From JAJFTV01 sp964426355 (GTDB taxonomy: Bacteria; Chloroflexota; Anaerolineae; Anaerolineales; Anaerolineaceae), in NCBI GenBank assembly GCA_964426355.1, contig CAYRRA010000211.1:1-6931 (forward strand): 6,931 nt of DNA, given 5' to 3'. Shown here piece by piece: positions 1 through 5,711 of the stretch. Under the pieces are notes generated by a model, which searched no databases, was not told the origin of the DNA, and saw only the letters and a program-made list of their open reading frames with translations. A program made the position numbers and the translations under genes. Positions within the stretch are counted from its first letter, which is position 1, and each line of letters opens with the position of its first letter.

Positions 1-596
1 GTTAACAATGGAACCAACGCAGGTATCGAAGGTTGTATTGTATGCCCCATGCTGGCGATAACAGAATGCAAATCGACATTTGCGCCCAGTTCTGGGTAGG
101 CGTTTCCTCCACTGGCAATAATCACCTTTTTCGCATGGATACTCTCACGACCAGGAGAGGATATCCGAAACCCACTGCTTGATTTTTCAATGCGATTGAT
201 ATGAACGCCGCATTGGATTTGAACACCCGCTTCAAAGACATGCGCTTCAAGCAAATCTGCGACATTTGCTGCCGAATTGGATACCGGATAAACCCAGCCG
301 TCGTCGGTCTGATAGGTTGTTATACCCAGCTCAGAAAAATACTCCTGTAACCGAGTTACCTCTAGTTGGTCAATCGCAACTTTGACGAATTTCTCATCTT
401 CACAAAAATACTGTGAAGCACTGACATTACGATTGGTCAGATTACCGCGTCCACCGCCGGTAACCCGAAGCTTTTTTCCTGTTTGCGAGTTTCTATCCAG
501 CAAAATAGTTTGAAGCCCTTTTCGTGCTGTCTCAAGCGCAGCAACCATACCTGCCGGACCAGCGCCAATTACTGCAACATCAAAAAATGACTTCAT
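1..596 (-). CDS. BaiN/HI0933-family NAD(P)/FAD-dependent oxidoreductase, C-terminus beyond window
   Basis: This is the N-terminal 198 residues of a flavoprotein; the gene continues past the left edge. The start at 596 places the dinucleotide-binding motif at residues 9-16 (VIGAGPAG) directly after the first strand, with an acidic residue (D34) at the end of the second strand, as expected for FAD binding. Residues 40-55 (GKKLRVTGGGRGNLTN) match the family signature around GGGRCN, and 100-109 (GWVYPVSNSA) and 161-168 (ASGGNAYP) are further family blocks, followed by GHTIQPSIPALVPL. Family members include E. coli YhiN and the bile-acid-related BaiN; most have no proven substrate, so none is assigned here. 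The family's usual conserved Cys after GGGR is Gly (G51). A weak AGG lies 4 bases before the ATG. The gene is divergent from the transporter at 736. The family call is firm; the function is unknown. Confidence 0.9.
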   Translation of the reverse strand, partial: MKSFFDVAVIGAGPAGMVAALETARKGLQTILLDRNSQTGKKLRVTGGGRGNLTNRNVSASQYFCEDEKFVKVAIDQLEVTRLQEYFSELGITTYQTDDGWVYPVSNSAANVADLLEAHVFEAGVQIQCGVHINRIEKSSSGFRISSPGRESIHAKKVIIASGGNAYPELGANVDLHSVIASMGHTIQPSIPALVPLL

Positions 597-668
597 TGAA
601 CCTGTTCACCGTCCTTTAACATATGACCTGCCAAAAAAGAAACAGCTAAAACCCAACTCAAAATACCA

Positions 669-698
669 TTTCCTTTTCTGAACTACAGAAAGTATAAT
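669..698 (+). promoter_or_regulatory. Likely promoter of the UMF1-type transporter
   Basis: A perfect -10 hexamer TATAAT lies at 693-698, about 38 bases before the ATG at 736. The -35 region at 669-675 (TTTCCTT) is a poor match, so activator dependence is possible. An inverted repeat TTTCTG-AACTA-CAGAAA (675-691) fills the spacer between the two elements. A GGAG Shine-Dalgarno at 722-725 sits 10 bases before the start codon. Confidence 0.5.
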
Positions 699-735
699 CG
701 AATATAACCAATACCAGAATCGGAGAACATCAAAA

Positions 736-2049
736 ATGGATGAAAAACAGCATCGTAAAGGTATCATTTCGTGGGCAATGTATGATTGGGCAAATTCGAC
801 CTTTGCCACCACAATCATGGCAGCCATTCTCCCAGTTTATTACTCCTCAGTTGCATCAGCCAACCTGAAACCCGCAGATGCAACAGCAAACTGGGCTTTC
901 ACAACAACAATTGCTTTGATCCTGGTTGCGGTCATTGGTCCGATTTTGGGCGCAATGGCAGATTTCAGCGGTGCAAAAAAGAAATTCTTCACAATCTTTG
1001 TGCTCATTGGGGTAAGCGGAACCGCTCTATTGGTTTTTGTCAGCACAGGTGATTGGCTTTTGGCATCCGTACTGTATATCATCGGCAGTATTGGTTTTTC
1101 AGGTGCGAATGTCTTCTACGACTCACTTCTCCCGCATGTGGCAAAACCGGAAGAAATTGACCAGGTTTCTTCTCGCGGTTTCGCCATGGGCTACCTGGGC
1201 GGTGGATTGCTACTCGCCATCAACATGGCAATGATTATGTTTTCTCCCGATCATCTTACCGAAATCATGACCCGCATTGCATTTGTCACCGTTGCTGTCT
1301 GGTGGTTGGTTTTTACAATACCGTTATGGCGCAATGTAAAAGAACCTATCCGGCGTGTACTCCCCGACGAAAAAGGGATGAACCCCGTACAAGCCAGTTT
1401 CAGCCGCCTTGCCAAGACCTTCAAACAGATTAAGAAATACCGTCAACTGCTTAAGTTCATCATCGCCTTTTGGCTGTACAACAATGGTATCGGCACCATT
1501 ATCTACATGGCAACGATTTATGGTACCGAATTGGGTTTCAGCATGACCACCACGGTTGGAACGCTTTTGATGGTACAGTTTGTGGCGGTGCCTTTTGCAT
1601 TGCTTTTCGGTTGGCTGGCGAAAAAGCTAGGCACCAAGAAAGCCATTTTGCTCAGCCTGGGTATTTACACCCTCATTGCCATCGGCGGGTATTTCCTTCA
1701 GGTGGAATGGCATTTTTGGGCGTTAGGGTTCGCTGTGGCAACCGTACAGGGTGGCAGCCAGGCATTAAGCCGGTCTTTATGTGGTCGAATGATGCCCAAG
1801 AGCCAATCGGCTGAGTTCTTTAGCTTTTTCAGCGTCAGCGAGAAAATTGCCGGCACAGTTGGTCCGTTGGTGTTTGGTGTGGTTTCCAAGGTTATGGGTG
1901 GCAGCCGCCTTAGTATTGTCTCCCTTATCATATTTTTCGCGGCAGGCGGATTGCTGCTAACGCAAGTGAATGAAAAAGAAGGCATCCAGGTTGCAGAACA
2001 GGAAGAAGCGCGTCTTGCGCAAGCAGATGCCGCGCTACAAACTACCTGA
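736..2049 (+). CDS. MFS transporter, UMF1/Atg22-like family
   Basis: This is a 437-residue polytopic inner-membrane protein of the major facilitator superfamily, of usual length for the UMF1 (Atg22-like) branch. The family N-terminal signature YDWANSTFATT is at residues 16-26. An MFS loop motif LGAMADFSGAKKK is at 71-83. The block FYDSLLPHVA...SSRGFAMGYLGG (about 127-156) and the long block QGGSQALSRS...FFSFFSVSEKIAGTVGPLVF (about 338-380) are characteristic of this branch. Hydrophobic stretches spaced along the protein fit about 12 membrane spans, with a charged central loop at about 200-237 (KEPIRR...KTFKQIKKYRQ). The C-terminal tail after residue 411 is polar and acidic. Substrates of bacterial UMF1 proteins are mostly unknown; the eukaryotic relative Atg22 exports vacuolar amino acids, which is only a distant hint. 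It is divergent from the flavoprotein gene and convergent with ruvA, 10 bases away. Confidence 0.92.
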   Translation: MDEKQHRKGIISWAMYDWANSTFATTIMAAILPVYYSSVASANLKPADATANWAFTTTIALILVAVIGPILGAMADFSGAKKKFFTIFVLIGVSGTALLVFVSTGDWLLASVLYIIGSIGFSGANVFYDSLLPHVAKPEEIDQVSSRGFAMGYLGGGLLLAINMAMIMFSPDHLTEIMTRIAFVTVAVWWLVFTIPLWRNVKEPIRRVLPDEKGMNPVQASFSRLAKTFKQIKKYRQLLKFIIAFWLYNNGIGTIIYMATIYGTELGFSMTTTVGTLLMVQFVAVPFALLFGWLAKKLGTKKAILLSLGIYTLIAIGGYFLQVEWHFWALGFAVATVQGGSQALSRSLCGRMMPKSQSAEFFSFFSVSEKIAGTVGPLVFGVVSKVMGGSRLSIVSLIIFFAAGGLLLTQVNEKEGIQVAEQEEARLAQADAALQTT

Positions 2050-2058
2050 TCATCGTTT

Positions 2059-2076
2059 GTTATTTTGCAAAATAAC
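2059..2076. repeat. Perfect 18-bp palindrome over the ruvA stop
   Basis: GTTATTTTG followed directly by its reverse complement CAAAATAAC forms a gapless palindrome between the converging transporter and ruvA genes. It contains the last ruvA codons and the TAA stop. An RNA copy could fold into a 7-bp stem with a four-base loop on either strand. Neither side has a U-run, so a bidirectional intrinsic terminator is not well supported. Confidence 0.45.
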
Positions 2077-2635
2077 TTAGGGCAATACGCAGGCGGTTTT
2101 CAAGGTCATCTGGAGCATCCTTGGGGATGAATTGCAAAGCCGCCTGTGCCTCAACCACACTATACCCCAGACTCGTCAGCGCATCGAGGATTTCCACATC
2201 CACATCTGTGCCTGTTACAGCTTCCAATGGTGACTCAGAGGTTACTTTACCCTGCAAGTGAAGTAATATTTTTTGTGCCCCCTTTTTGCCAACACCCGGT
2301 ATACGGCTGAATATTTCAGGCTGCTCGTGTAAAACTGCCCTGCGGATCAGATCGACAGAAAGCGTTGAAATGGCAGCCAGCGCGGTGCGCGGACCGATTC
2401 CGTTCACACCGAGAAGCATAACAAAGAATTCGCGTTCTTCAGGATTTTCAAACCCATATAAATTGAGCGAATCTTCTCTTACCACCAGTTCAGTGTACAA
2501 GAAAATTGACGTGTCCGCCTGCGTCTTCTTTGTTAAAATGAGAGGAACATGCACCAACAGTCCCACCCCACCTACATCAACAACAAGGTTGTTTTCGCCA
2601 ACGGCGATGACTTTTCCTGAGACAGATGCAATCAT
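2060..2635 (-). CDS. ruvA: Holliday junction branch migration complex subunit RuvA
   Basis: RuvA binds four-way DNA junctions as a tetramer and loads the RuvB motor for branch migration in recombinational repair. The 191-residue product has the usual length and three domains: an N-terminal OB fold (residues 1 to about 62, starting MIASVSGKVI), two helix-hairpin-helix motifs (LLGVNGIGPRTALAAIS at 74-90 and RIPGVGKKGAQKILLHL at 111-127), and a C-terminal RuvB-contacting helical domain (about 147-191, EILDALTSLGYS). The start at 2635 was chosen over an ATG at 2692 because it gives the family N-terminus and has an AAAGGG Shine-Dalgarno 5 bases upstream. That site overlaps the stop codon of the methyltransferase gene, which suggests coupled translation. 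It is the last gene of the yebC-ruvC-trmH-ruvA operon; ruvB is not adjacent. Confidence 0.96.
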   Translation of the reverse strand: MIASVSGKVIAVGENNLVVDVGGVGLLVHVPLILTKKTQADTSIFLYTELVVREDSLNLYGFENPEEREFFVMLLGVNGIGPRTALAAISTLSVDLIRRAVLHEQPEIFSRIPGVGKKGAQKILLHLQGKVTSESPLEAVTGTDVDVEILDALTSLGYSVVEAQAALQFIPKDAPDDLENRLRIALSYFAK

Positions 2636-2640
2636 CACTG

Positions 2641-2646
2641 CCCTTT
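2641..2646 (-). promoter_or_regulatory. ruvA ribosome binding site overlapping the trmH stop
   Basis: On the minus strand TGAAAGGG contains both the TGA stop of the methyltransferase gene (2646-2648) and the AAAGGG Shine-Dalgarno of ruvA, 5 bases before the ATG at 2635. It fixes the ruvA start and points to translational coupling. Confidence 0.7.
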
Positions 2647-3449
2647 CAAGCGCATTTCTTGCGCTGTTGATTGAAATATTCGTATAACACAATCCCGGTG
2701 GATACTGCCAGGTTTAAAGAGTCGCTTTTTCCGATCATCGGAATTCGAACCACCTGCCAGCATAAAGAATAATATTCCTTCTTCAACCCCTCGCGTTCAC
2801 TCCCCATCAAAATCACAACATGAGCAGGATATTCAATTGACTGGTAATCCGTTTCTGCTGAATCAGAAGTACCGACAACAGGGAGATCATTCTGCCTGAC
2901 CCATTCAGCAAACTCGGCATAATTACTTTTCACCAATTTCGTATTAAAAATCGCTCCCATGCTGGCACGCAGTGAAGAAAGGTCGTATGGATCGGTACAT
3001 TGCTCCAGTAGGATGACACCTTTGCACCCCACTGCATCCCCAGTTCGCAGAATCGTCCCCAAATTCCCGGGGTCTTGAACACGATCCAACGCAATCCATA
3101 ATTTAGGGTCGTGAGCCTGCTCCAGCTCAAGACTCCCCCATACCTGTTTTCCAATTCCAGCTAACCCTTGAGGACCGTCCTTCTGAGAAATCTTTCGAAA
3201 AACCTCTTCCCCCACCTCAATGAGTTCTATCCCTTTTTCTGCCTGTTGCCTGACCAGGTTCACCCCAAAATCGCTCTTTAACAGGTCATAACAAACGATA
3301 ATCGCTTCGAGTGGCGCATTTTGCTCAATCGCTTCAGCTACAATACGCAGACCTTCAAGATAATATTGCTGATGAGCCTCTCGATATTTTTTATCAAAAA
3401 GCTTCCGTATATGTTTTATTTTTGGATTGGCAACACTGGTGATTAACAT
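2646..3449 (-). CDS. SpoU/TrmH-family RNA 2'-O-methyltransferase
   Basis: This is a 267-residue SPOUT-class enzyme that should transfer a methyl group from S-adenosylmethionine to a ribose 2'-OH in rRNA or tRNA. The N-terminal part (residues 1 to about 105, beginning MLITSVANPKIKHIRKL, with YYLEGLRIVAEAI at 29-41) resembles the SpoU substrate-binding domain. The catalytic knot domain carries motif 1 (LDRVQDPGNLGTILRT, 121-136, with N129 and R135), motif 2 (ILMGSEREGL, 213-222) and motif 3 (IPMIGKSDSLNLAVSTGIVLYE, about 237-258, with S244 and N246). The start at 3449 was chosen over an ATG at 3608, which would extend 152 bases into ruvC; the chosen start leaves a 7-base gap after the ruvC stop, with an AGG 11 bases upstream inside ruvC. 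The target nucleotide cannot be told from sequence: 23S rRNA enzymes of the RlmB or TsnR type and tRNA enzymes share these motifs. Confidence 0.93.
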   Translation of the reverse strand: MLITSVANPKIKHIRKLFDKKYREAHQQYYLEGLRIVAEAIEQNAPLEAIIVCYDLLKSDFGVNLVRQQAEKGIELIEVGEEVFRKISQKDGPQGLAGIGKQVWGSLELEQAHDPKLWIALDRVQDPGNLGTILRTGDAVGCKGVILLEQCTDPYDLSSLRASMGAIFNTKLVKSNYAEFAEWVRQNDLPVVGTSDSAETDYQSIEYPAHVVILMGSEREGLKKEYYSLCWQVVRIPMIGKSDSLNLAVSTGIVLYEYFNQQRKKCA

Positions 3450-3456
3450 AAGACGG

Positions 3457-3951
3457 TTAGCCTTTTTCCATCCGAGCATATTTGCTGCTGTGCAAATGAC
3501 AAATGGCAACCGCCAGGGCATCAGCAGCGTCATCAGGTTTGGGCAGTTCCGAAAGCTTGAGCAATATTTGCACCATCTGTTGCACCTGGTTTTTGTCTGC
3601 CCCTCCATATCCAGAAACAGCCTGTTTCACTTCATTTGGCGTGTAGCTGGCAATTGGCACGCTCATTTCAGCGAGTGCGAGCAATACCACTCCGCGGGCA
3701 TGCCCCACTGCAAGCGCAGTTTTCACGTTTTTCTGGAAAAAAAGATTCTCCACCGCACTGCTATCAGGGCGATGGAGAAGTATGATCTGCTTCAATTCAG
3801 TATAGATGTGCAGCAGGCGTTCCTGTAGTTCCATACCTGTTGGGGTGACGATGACACCATATTTCAGGACCTCTAAATCACCCTGTGGATCTTCCTGGAC
3901 AATGCCATAGCCTGTTATCGCTGTTCCTGGATCGATCCCCAATACGCGCAT
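3457..3951 (-). CDS. ruvC: Crossover junction endodeoxyribonuclease RuvC
   Basis: RuvC is the dimeric Holliday-junction resolvase that nicks two opposing strands with Mg2+. The 164-residue product has the usual length and the RNase-H-like fold signature. The start MRVLGIDPGTAITGYGI carries catalytic D7. VENLFFQKN (67-75) carries E68. DDAADALAVAICH (140-152) carries the C-terminal acidic pair D141 and D144, matching the DAADA arrangement of E. coli RuvC. All four catalytic acids are therefore present and the enzyme should be active. The start codon lies 7 bases after the yebC stop, with an AGGA Shine-Dalgarno inside the end of yebC (10-base spacing). It is the second gene of the operon; in many bacteria yebC and ruvC are neighbours in the same way. 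Confidence 0.97.
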   Translation of the reverse strand: MRVLGIDPGTAITGYGIVQEDPQGDLEVLKYGVIVTPTGMELQERLLHIYTELKQIILLHRPDSSAVENLFFQKNVKTALAVGHARGVVLLALAEMSVPIASYTPNEVKQAVSGYGGADKNQVQQMVQILLKLSELPKPDDAADALAVAICHLHSSKYARMEKG

Positions 3952-3958
3952 GGATTAC

Positions 3959-4714
3959 TTATCCTGCCTCCAGCGCAGCAAGTGCTTCATCCGAAATCTT
4001 CAAATTGGAAAAGACATTCTGAACATCATCCAGGTCTTCAAGAGCCTCAATGGTTCGCATTGCTTTCAATGTAGCTTCTTTTTCTAATTCCATCTCTTGA
4101 TTTGGGATCATGCGTAATTCAGCTTCTTCGGGTTGGATATTAGCAGCCTGAAGTTTGTCACTCAGGGTTTTGAAGGATTCTACCGGAGCAAAAATCTCAA
4201 AATAGCCCTCCTCCAATACAATATCATCAGCTCCACCATCAACTGCCAGTTCAAATATGGAATCAAAATCATGCTTGCCTTGCGGGAATGAGAAATAAGC
4301 GATGCGATTGAACTGCCAGGCAACCGAGCCGCTCTCTCCCATGCTTCCTCCAGCCCGGCTCAGGATATGTCGGATTTCAGCCACAGTACGGTTTCGGTTT
4401 TCAGTGAGACATTGGATCATCAACGCAACACCGTTTGGACCGTAGCCTTCATAGGCAATTTCCTCAATCTGCATCCCTTCTTTACCTTCACCGGTTCCCC
4501 GTTTGATTGCACGCTCGATGCTGTCTTTGGGCATATTTTGAGCACGGGCACGATCCACTGCCAGGCGTAGACGAACATTCGTATCCAAATCGCCGCCGCT
4601 TTCACGAGCAACTAAAGCGATTTCACGCGCCAGACGGGTGAAAACTTGACCTCTCTTGGCATCTTCTGCCCCTTTTTTACGTTTGATAGTGGACCACTTA
4701 GAATGACCGGACAT
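3959..4714 (-). CDS. yebC: YebC/PmpR/TACO1-family protein
   Basis: This is a 251-residue cytoplasmic protein of the YebC family, full length. The N-terminus MSGHSKWSTIKRKKGAEDAKRG is the family hallmark. It is followed by FTRLAREIALVARESGGD (25-42), the block RARAQNMPKDSIERAIKRG (55-73), YEGYGPNGVALMIQCLTENRNRT (88-110) and AGGSMGESGSVAWQF (121-135). Family members were long annotated as transcriptional regulators (PmpR); mitochondrial TACO1 and bacterial relatives are linked to translation, in particular helping ribosomes through difficult stretches such as polyproline. Which role applies here cannot be read from sequence. A strong AGGAG (4722-4726) lies 7 bases before the ATG. It is the first gene of the operon, with its own promoter upstream. 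The Pro-rich surface protein at 5712 would be a plausible client of a polyproline factor, but that is speculation. Confidence 0.95.
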   Translation of the reverse strand: MSGHSKWSTIKRKKGAEDAKRGQVFTRLAREIALVARESGGDLDTNVRLRLAVDRARAQNMPKDSIERAIKRGTGEGKEGMQIEEIAYEGYGPNGVALMIQCLTENRNRTVAEIRHILSRAGGSMGESGSVAWQFNRIAYFSFPQGKHDFDSIFELAVDGGADDIVLEEGYFEIFAPVESFKTLSDKLQAANIQPEEAELRMIPNQEMELEKEATLKAMRTIEALEDLDDVQNVFSNLKISDEALAALEAG

Positions 4715-4761
4715 ATTTCATCTCCTCGATTGGAAGCTCTTTTTGTAAAGAAAGTGCATCA

Positions 4762-4789
4762 ATTATACCACGCCGAATACTCGTGATAA
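4762..4789 (-). promoter_or_regulatory. Extended -10 promoter for the yebC-ruvC-trmH-ruvA operon
   Basis: On the minus strand a perfect TATAAT (4762-4767) is preceded by TGG, giving an extended -10 (TGnTATAAT). TTATCA (4784-4789, four of six bases of the consensus) is a -35 at 16-base spacing. Transcription would start near 4755, leaving a leader of about 40 bases with the AGGAG ribosome site. It lies between the FAH-enzyme stop at 4807 and yebC, so the operon need not depend on read-through. Confidence 0.7.
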
Positions 4790-4806
4790 GTAATTTTTTG
4801 TTTTTC

Positions 4807-5580
4807 CTATGCAGACGGGGTGCTGGAACGCACAGGGTTCTGCAACTCTCCAATTCCTTCAATTTTAACGCAAACGGTGTCTCCAAGCTGAAGTGGAGCG
4901 ACACCTGCCGGGGTACCGGTCAAAATCACATCGCCTGGATTCAACGTCATCACACTTGAGATAAAGACAATAAGCTGTGGAATTGAAAAAATCATTTCTT
5001 TGGTCGATACCATTTGCCGAAGTTCATCGTTTACATGACACGTCAACAACACATCGGAAGGGTCCAGTTCTGTTTCAATCCAGGGACCTAGTGGGCAAAA
5101 AGTATCGAACCCTTTTGCACGAGTCCACTGACCATCCCGCTGCTGTAAATCACGTGCCGTAACATCAATTGCGATGGTATATCCCAGAATATAGTCATTC
5201 ACCTGCGTTTCATCAATCCAGCGCCCTTTTTTCCCGATGATGACAGCCAGTTCCCCTTCATGATCGACCTGGGAAGACTGCGGTGGTAGGACAATCGGTT
5301 CATTGGGACCTATGACACTGGAAGGAGGTTTTAAAAAAATGATTGGTGAGTCTGGAATTTGCGAATTCATCTCGCGAATATGGTCGGCGTAATTCTTTCC
5401 AACACCAATAATTTTCCCCGGTTCGACAGGTGCCAATAGGCGCACATTTTCTATGGTGCGTTCAACCTCCAGGCGACGATATTCACCGAAAAGGGAGCCC
5501 TCCAGAGGTCCAACCTCCTCGTTCAACACCCATCCATAGCGTGGTGGTTCAGAACCATATTGATAGCGTGCAAACCGCAT
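4807..5580 (-). CDS. Fumarylacetoacetate hydrolase-family protein
   Basis: This is a 257-residue metal-dependent enzyme of the FAH superfamily, which cleaves or isomerises beta-diketone or acylpyruvate-type substrates. The N-terminal domain (1 to about 50) leads into KIIGVGKNYADHIREM (56-71), with the catalytic-type H67 and E70. IFLKPPSSVIGPNEPIVLP (81-99) follows. DHEGELAVIIGKKGR (106-120) supplies metal ligands E108 and E110, and YTIAIDVTARDLQ (134-146) supplies D139. KGFDTFCPLGPW (156-167) and LNPGDVILTGTPAGVAPL (213-230) complete the active-site framework. It could be an acylpyruvase, an oxaloacetate decarboxylase like FAHD1, or a homoprotocatechuate-pathway isomerase/decarboxylase; no aromatic-degradation neighbours are present to decide. 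The start at 5580 was chosen over an ATG at 5640 because a GGAGG lies 6 bases upstream and the family N-terminus begins MRFARY. It reads divergently from the Thr/Pro protein gene. Confidence 0.93.
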   Translation of the reverse strand: MRFARYQYGSEPPRYGWVLNEEVGPLEGSLFGEYRRLEVERTIENVRLLAPVEPGKIIGVGKNYADHIREMNSQIPDSPIIFLKPPSSVIGPNEPIVLPPQSSQVDHEGELAVIIGKKGRWIDETQVNDYILGYTIAIDVTARDLQQRDGQWTRAKGFDTFCPLGPWIETELDPSDVLLTCHVNDELRQMVSTKEMIFSIPQLIVFISSVMTLNPGDVILTGTPAGVAPLQLGDTVCVKIEGIGELQNPVRSSTPSA

Positions 5581-5586
5581 GAGGTG

Positions 5587-5591
5587 CCTCC
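5587..5591 (-). promoter_or_regulatory. Strong ribosome binding site of the FAH-family gene
   Basis: GGAGG on the minus strand lies 6 bases before the ATG at 5580. It decides the start against the in-frame ATG 60 bases further upstream at 5640, which lies within the palindrome region and has no ribosome site. Confidence 0.75.
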
Positions 5592-5603
5592 AAAAAAAGA
5601 TAC

Positions 5604-5631
5604 GTGATATCAGCAATTTTCTTATGTGCAA
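5604..5631 (-). promoter_or_regulatory. Possible promoter of the FAH-family gene
   Basis: TTGCAC (5626-5631) and TATCAC (5604-5609), 16 bases apart, form a weak sigma-70-like pair; a TG one base before the -10 makes it an extended type. The predicted leader is short, about 17 bases. The -35 overlaps the edge of the palindrome at 5629-5657. Match quality is low. Confidence 0.3.
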
Positions 5632-5657
5632 GTTTAACATAATCTATGCTAAACTTG
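5629..5657. promoter_or_regulatory. 29-bp near-perfect palindrome, candidate operator
   Basis: The arms CAAGTTTAACATA (5629-5641) and TATGCTAAACTTG (5645-5657) are reverse complements at 12 of 13 positions, separated by 3 bases. The repeat sits midway between the divergent FAH-family gene and the Thr/Pro protein gene and touches the predicted -35 elements on both sides. A site of this size and symmetry is typical for a dimeric helix-turn-helix regulator. No regulator gene lies in the window, so the binding protein is unknown. Confidence 0.6.
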
Positions 5658-5683
5658 ATACAATCCATTAAATTGATCATAAA
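5655..5683 (+). promoter_or_regulatory. Likely promoter of the Thr/Pro-rich protein gene
   Basis: TTGATA (5655-5660) and CATAAA (5678-5683) are separated by 17 bases; each matches four or more of six consensus bases. Transcription would begin near 5690, downstream of the ATG at 5646, which supports translation from the ATG at 5712. The -35 overlaps the right end of the palindrome. Confidence 0.45.
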
Positions 5684-5711
5684 TCGCCCAGGGAATCAGA
5701 AGAGCGAGAAG

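Noticed and set aside
606..827. A 73-codon minus-strand ORF across the flavoprotein/transporter intergenic region
   Set aside because: It overlaps the transporter start and the likely promoter, and its Phe/Cys-rich sequence looks like chance translation.
2286..2687. A 133-codon plus-strand ORF opposite ruvA
   Set aside because: It is a reverse-strand shadow of ruvA; its sequence has low-complexity Ser/Thr/Pro composition and no motif.
2636..2692. Upstream ruvA start at 2692
   Set aside because: It adds 19 residues not found in RuvA and overlaps the methyltransferase gene; the ATG at 2635 has the ribosome site and the family N-terminus.
3450..3608. Upstream methyltransferase start at 3608
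   Set aside because: It would overlap ruvC by about 150 bases and adds 53 residues unlike the family.
3427..3828. A 133-codon plus-strand ORF opposite ruvC and the methyltransferase start
   Set aside because: It is antisense to two well-identified conserved genes and shows no domain-like sequence.
4791..4806. T-rich run TAATTTTTTGTTTTTC as an intrinsic terminator
   Set aside because: On the plus strand no gene ends upstream and no GC-rich hairpin precedes it; on the minus strand, the sense of the FAH-family gene, it is an A-run rather than a U-run.
4698..4904. A 68-codon minus-strand ORF between the FAH-family gene and yebC
   Set aside because: It overlaps the end of the FAH-family gene out of frame and runs through the yebC promoter and ribosome site.
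5646..5711. ATG at 5646 as the start of the Thr/Pro protein
   Set aside because: There is no ribosome site, it lies inside the palindrome, and the predicted transcription start is downstream of it.
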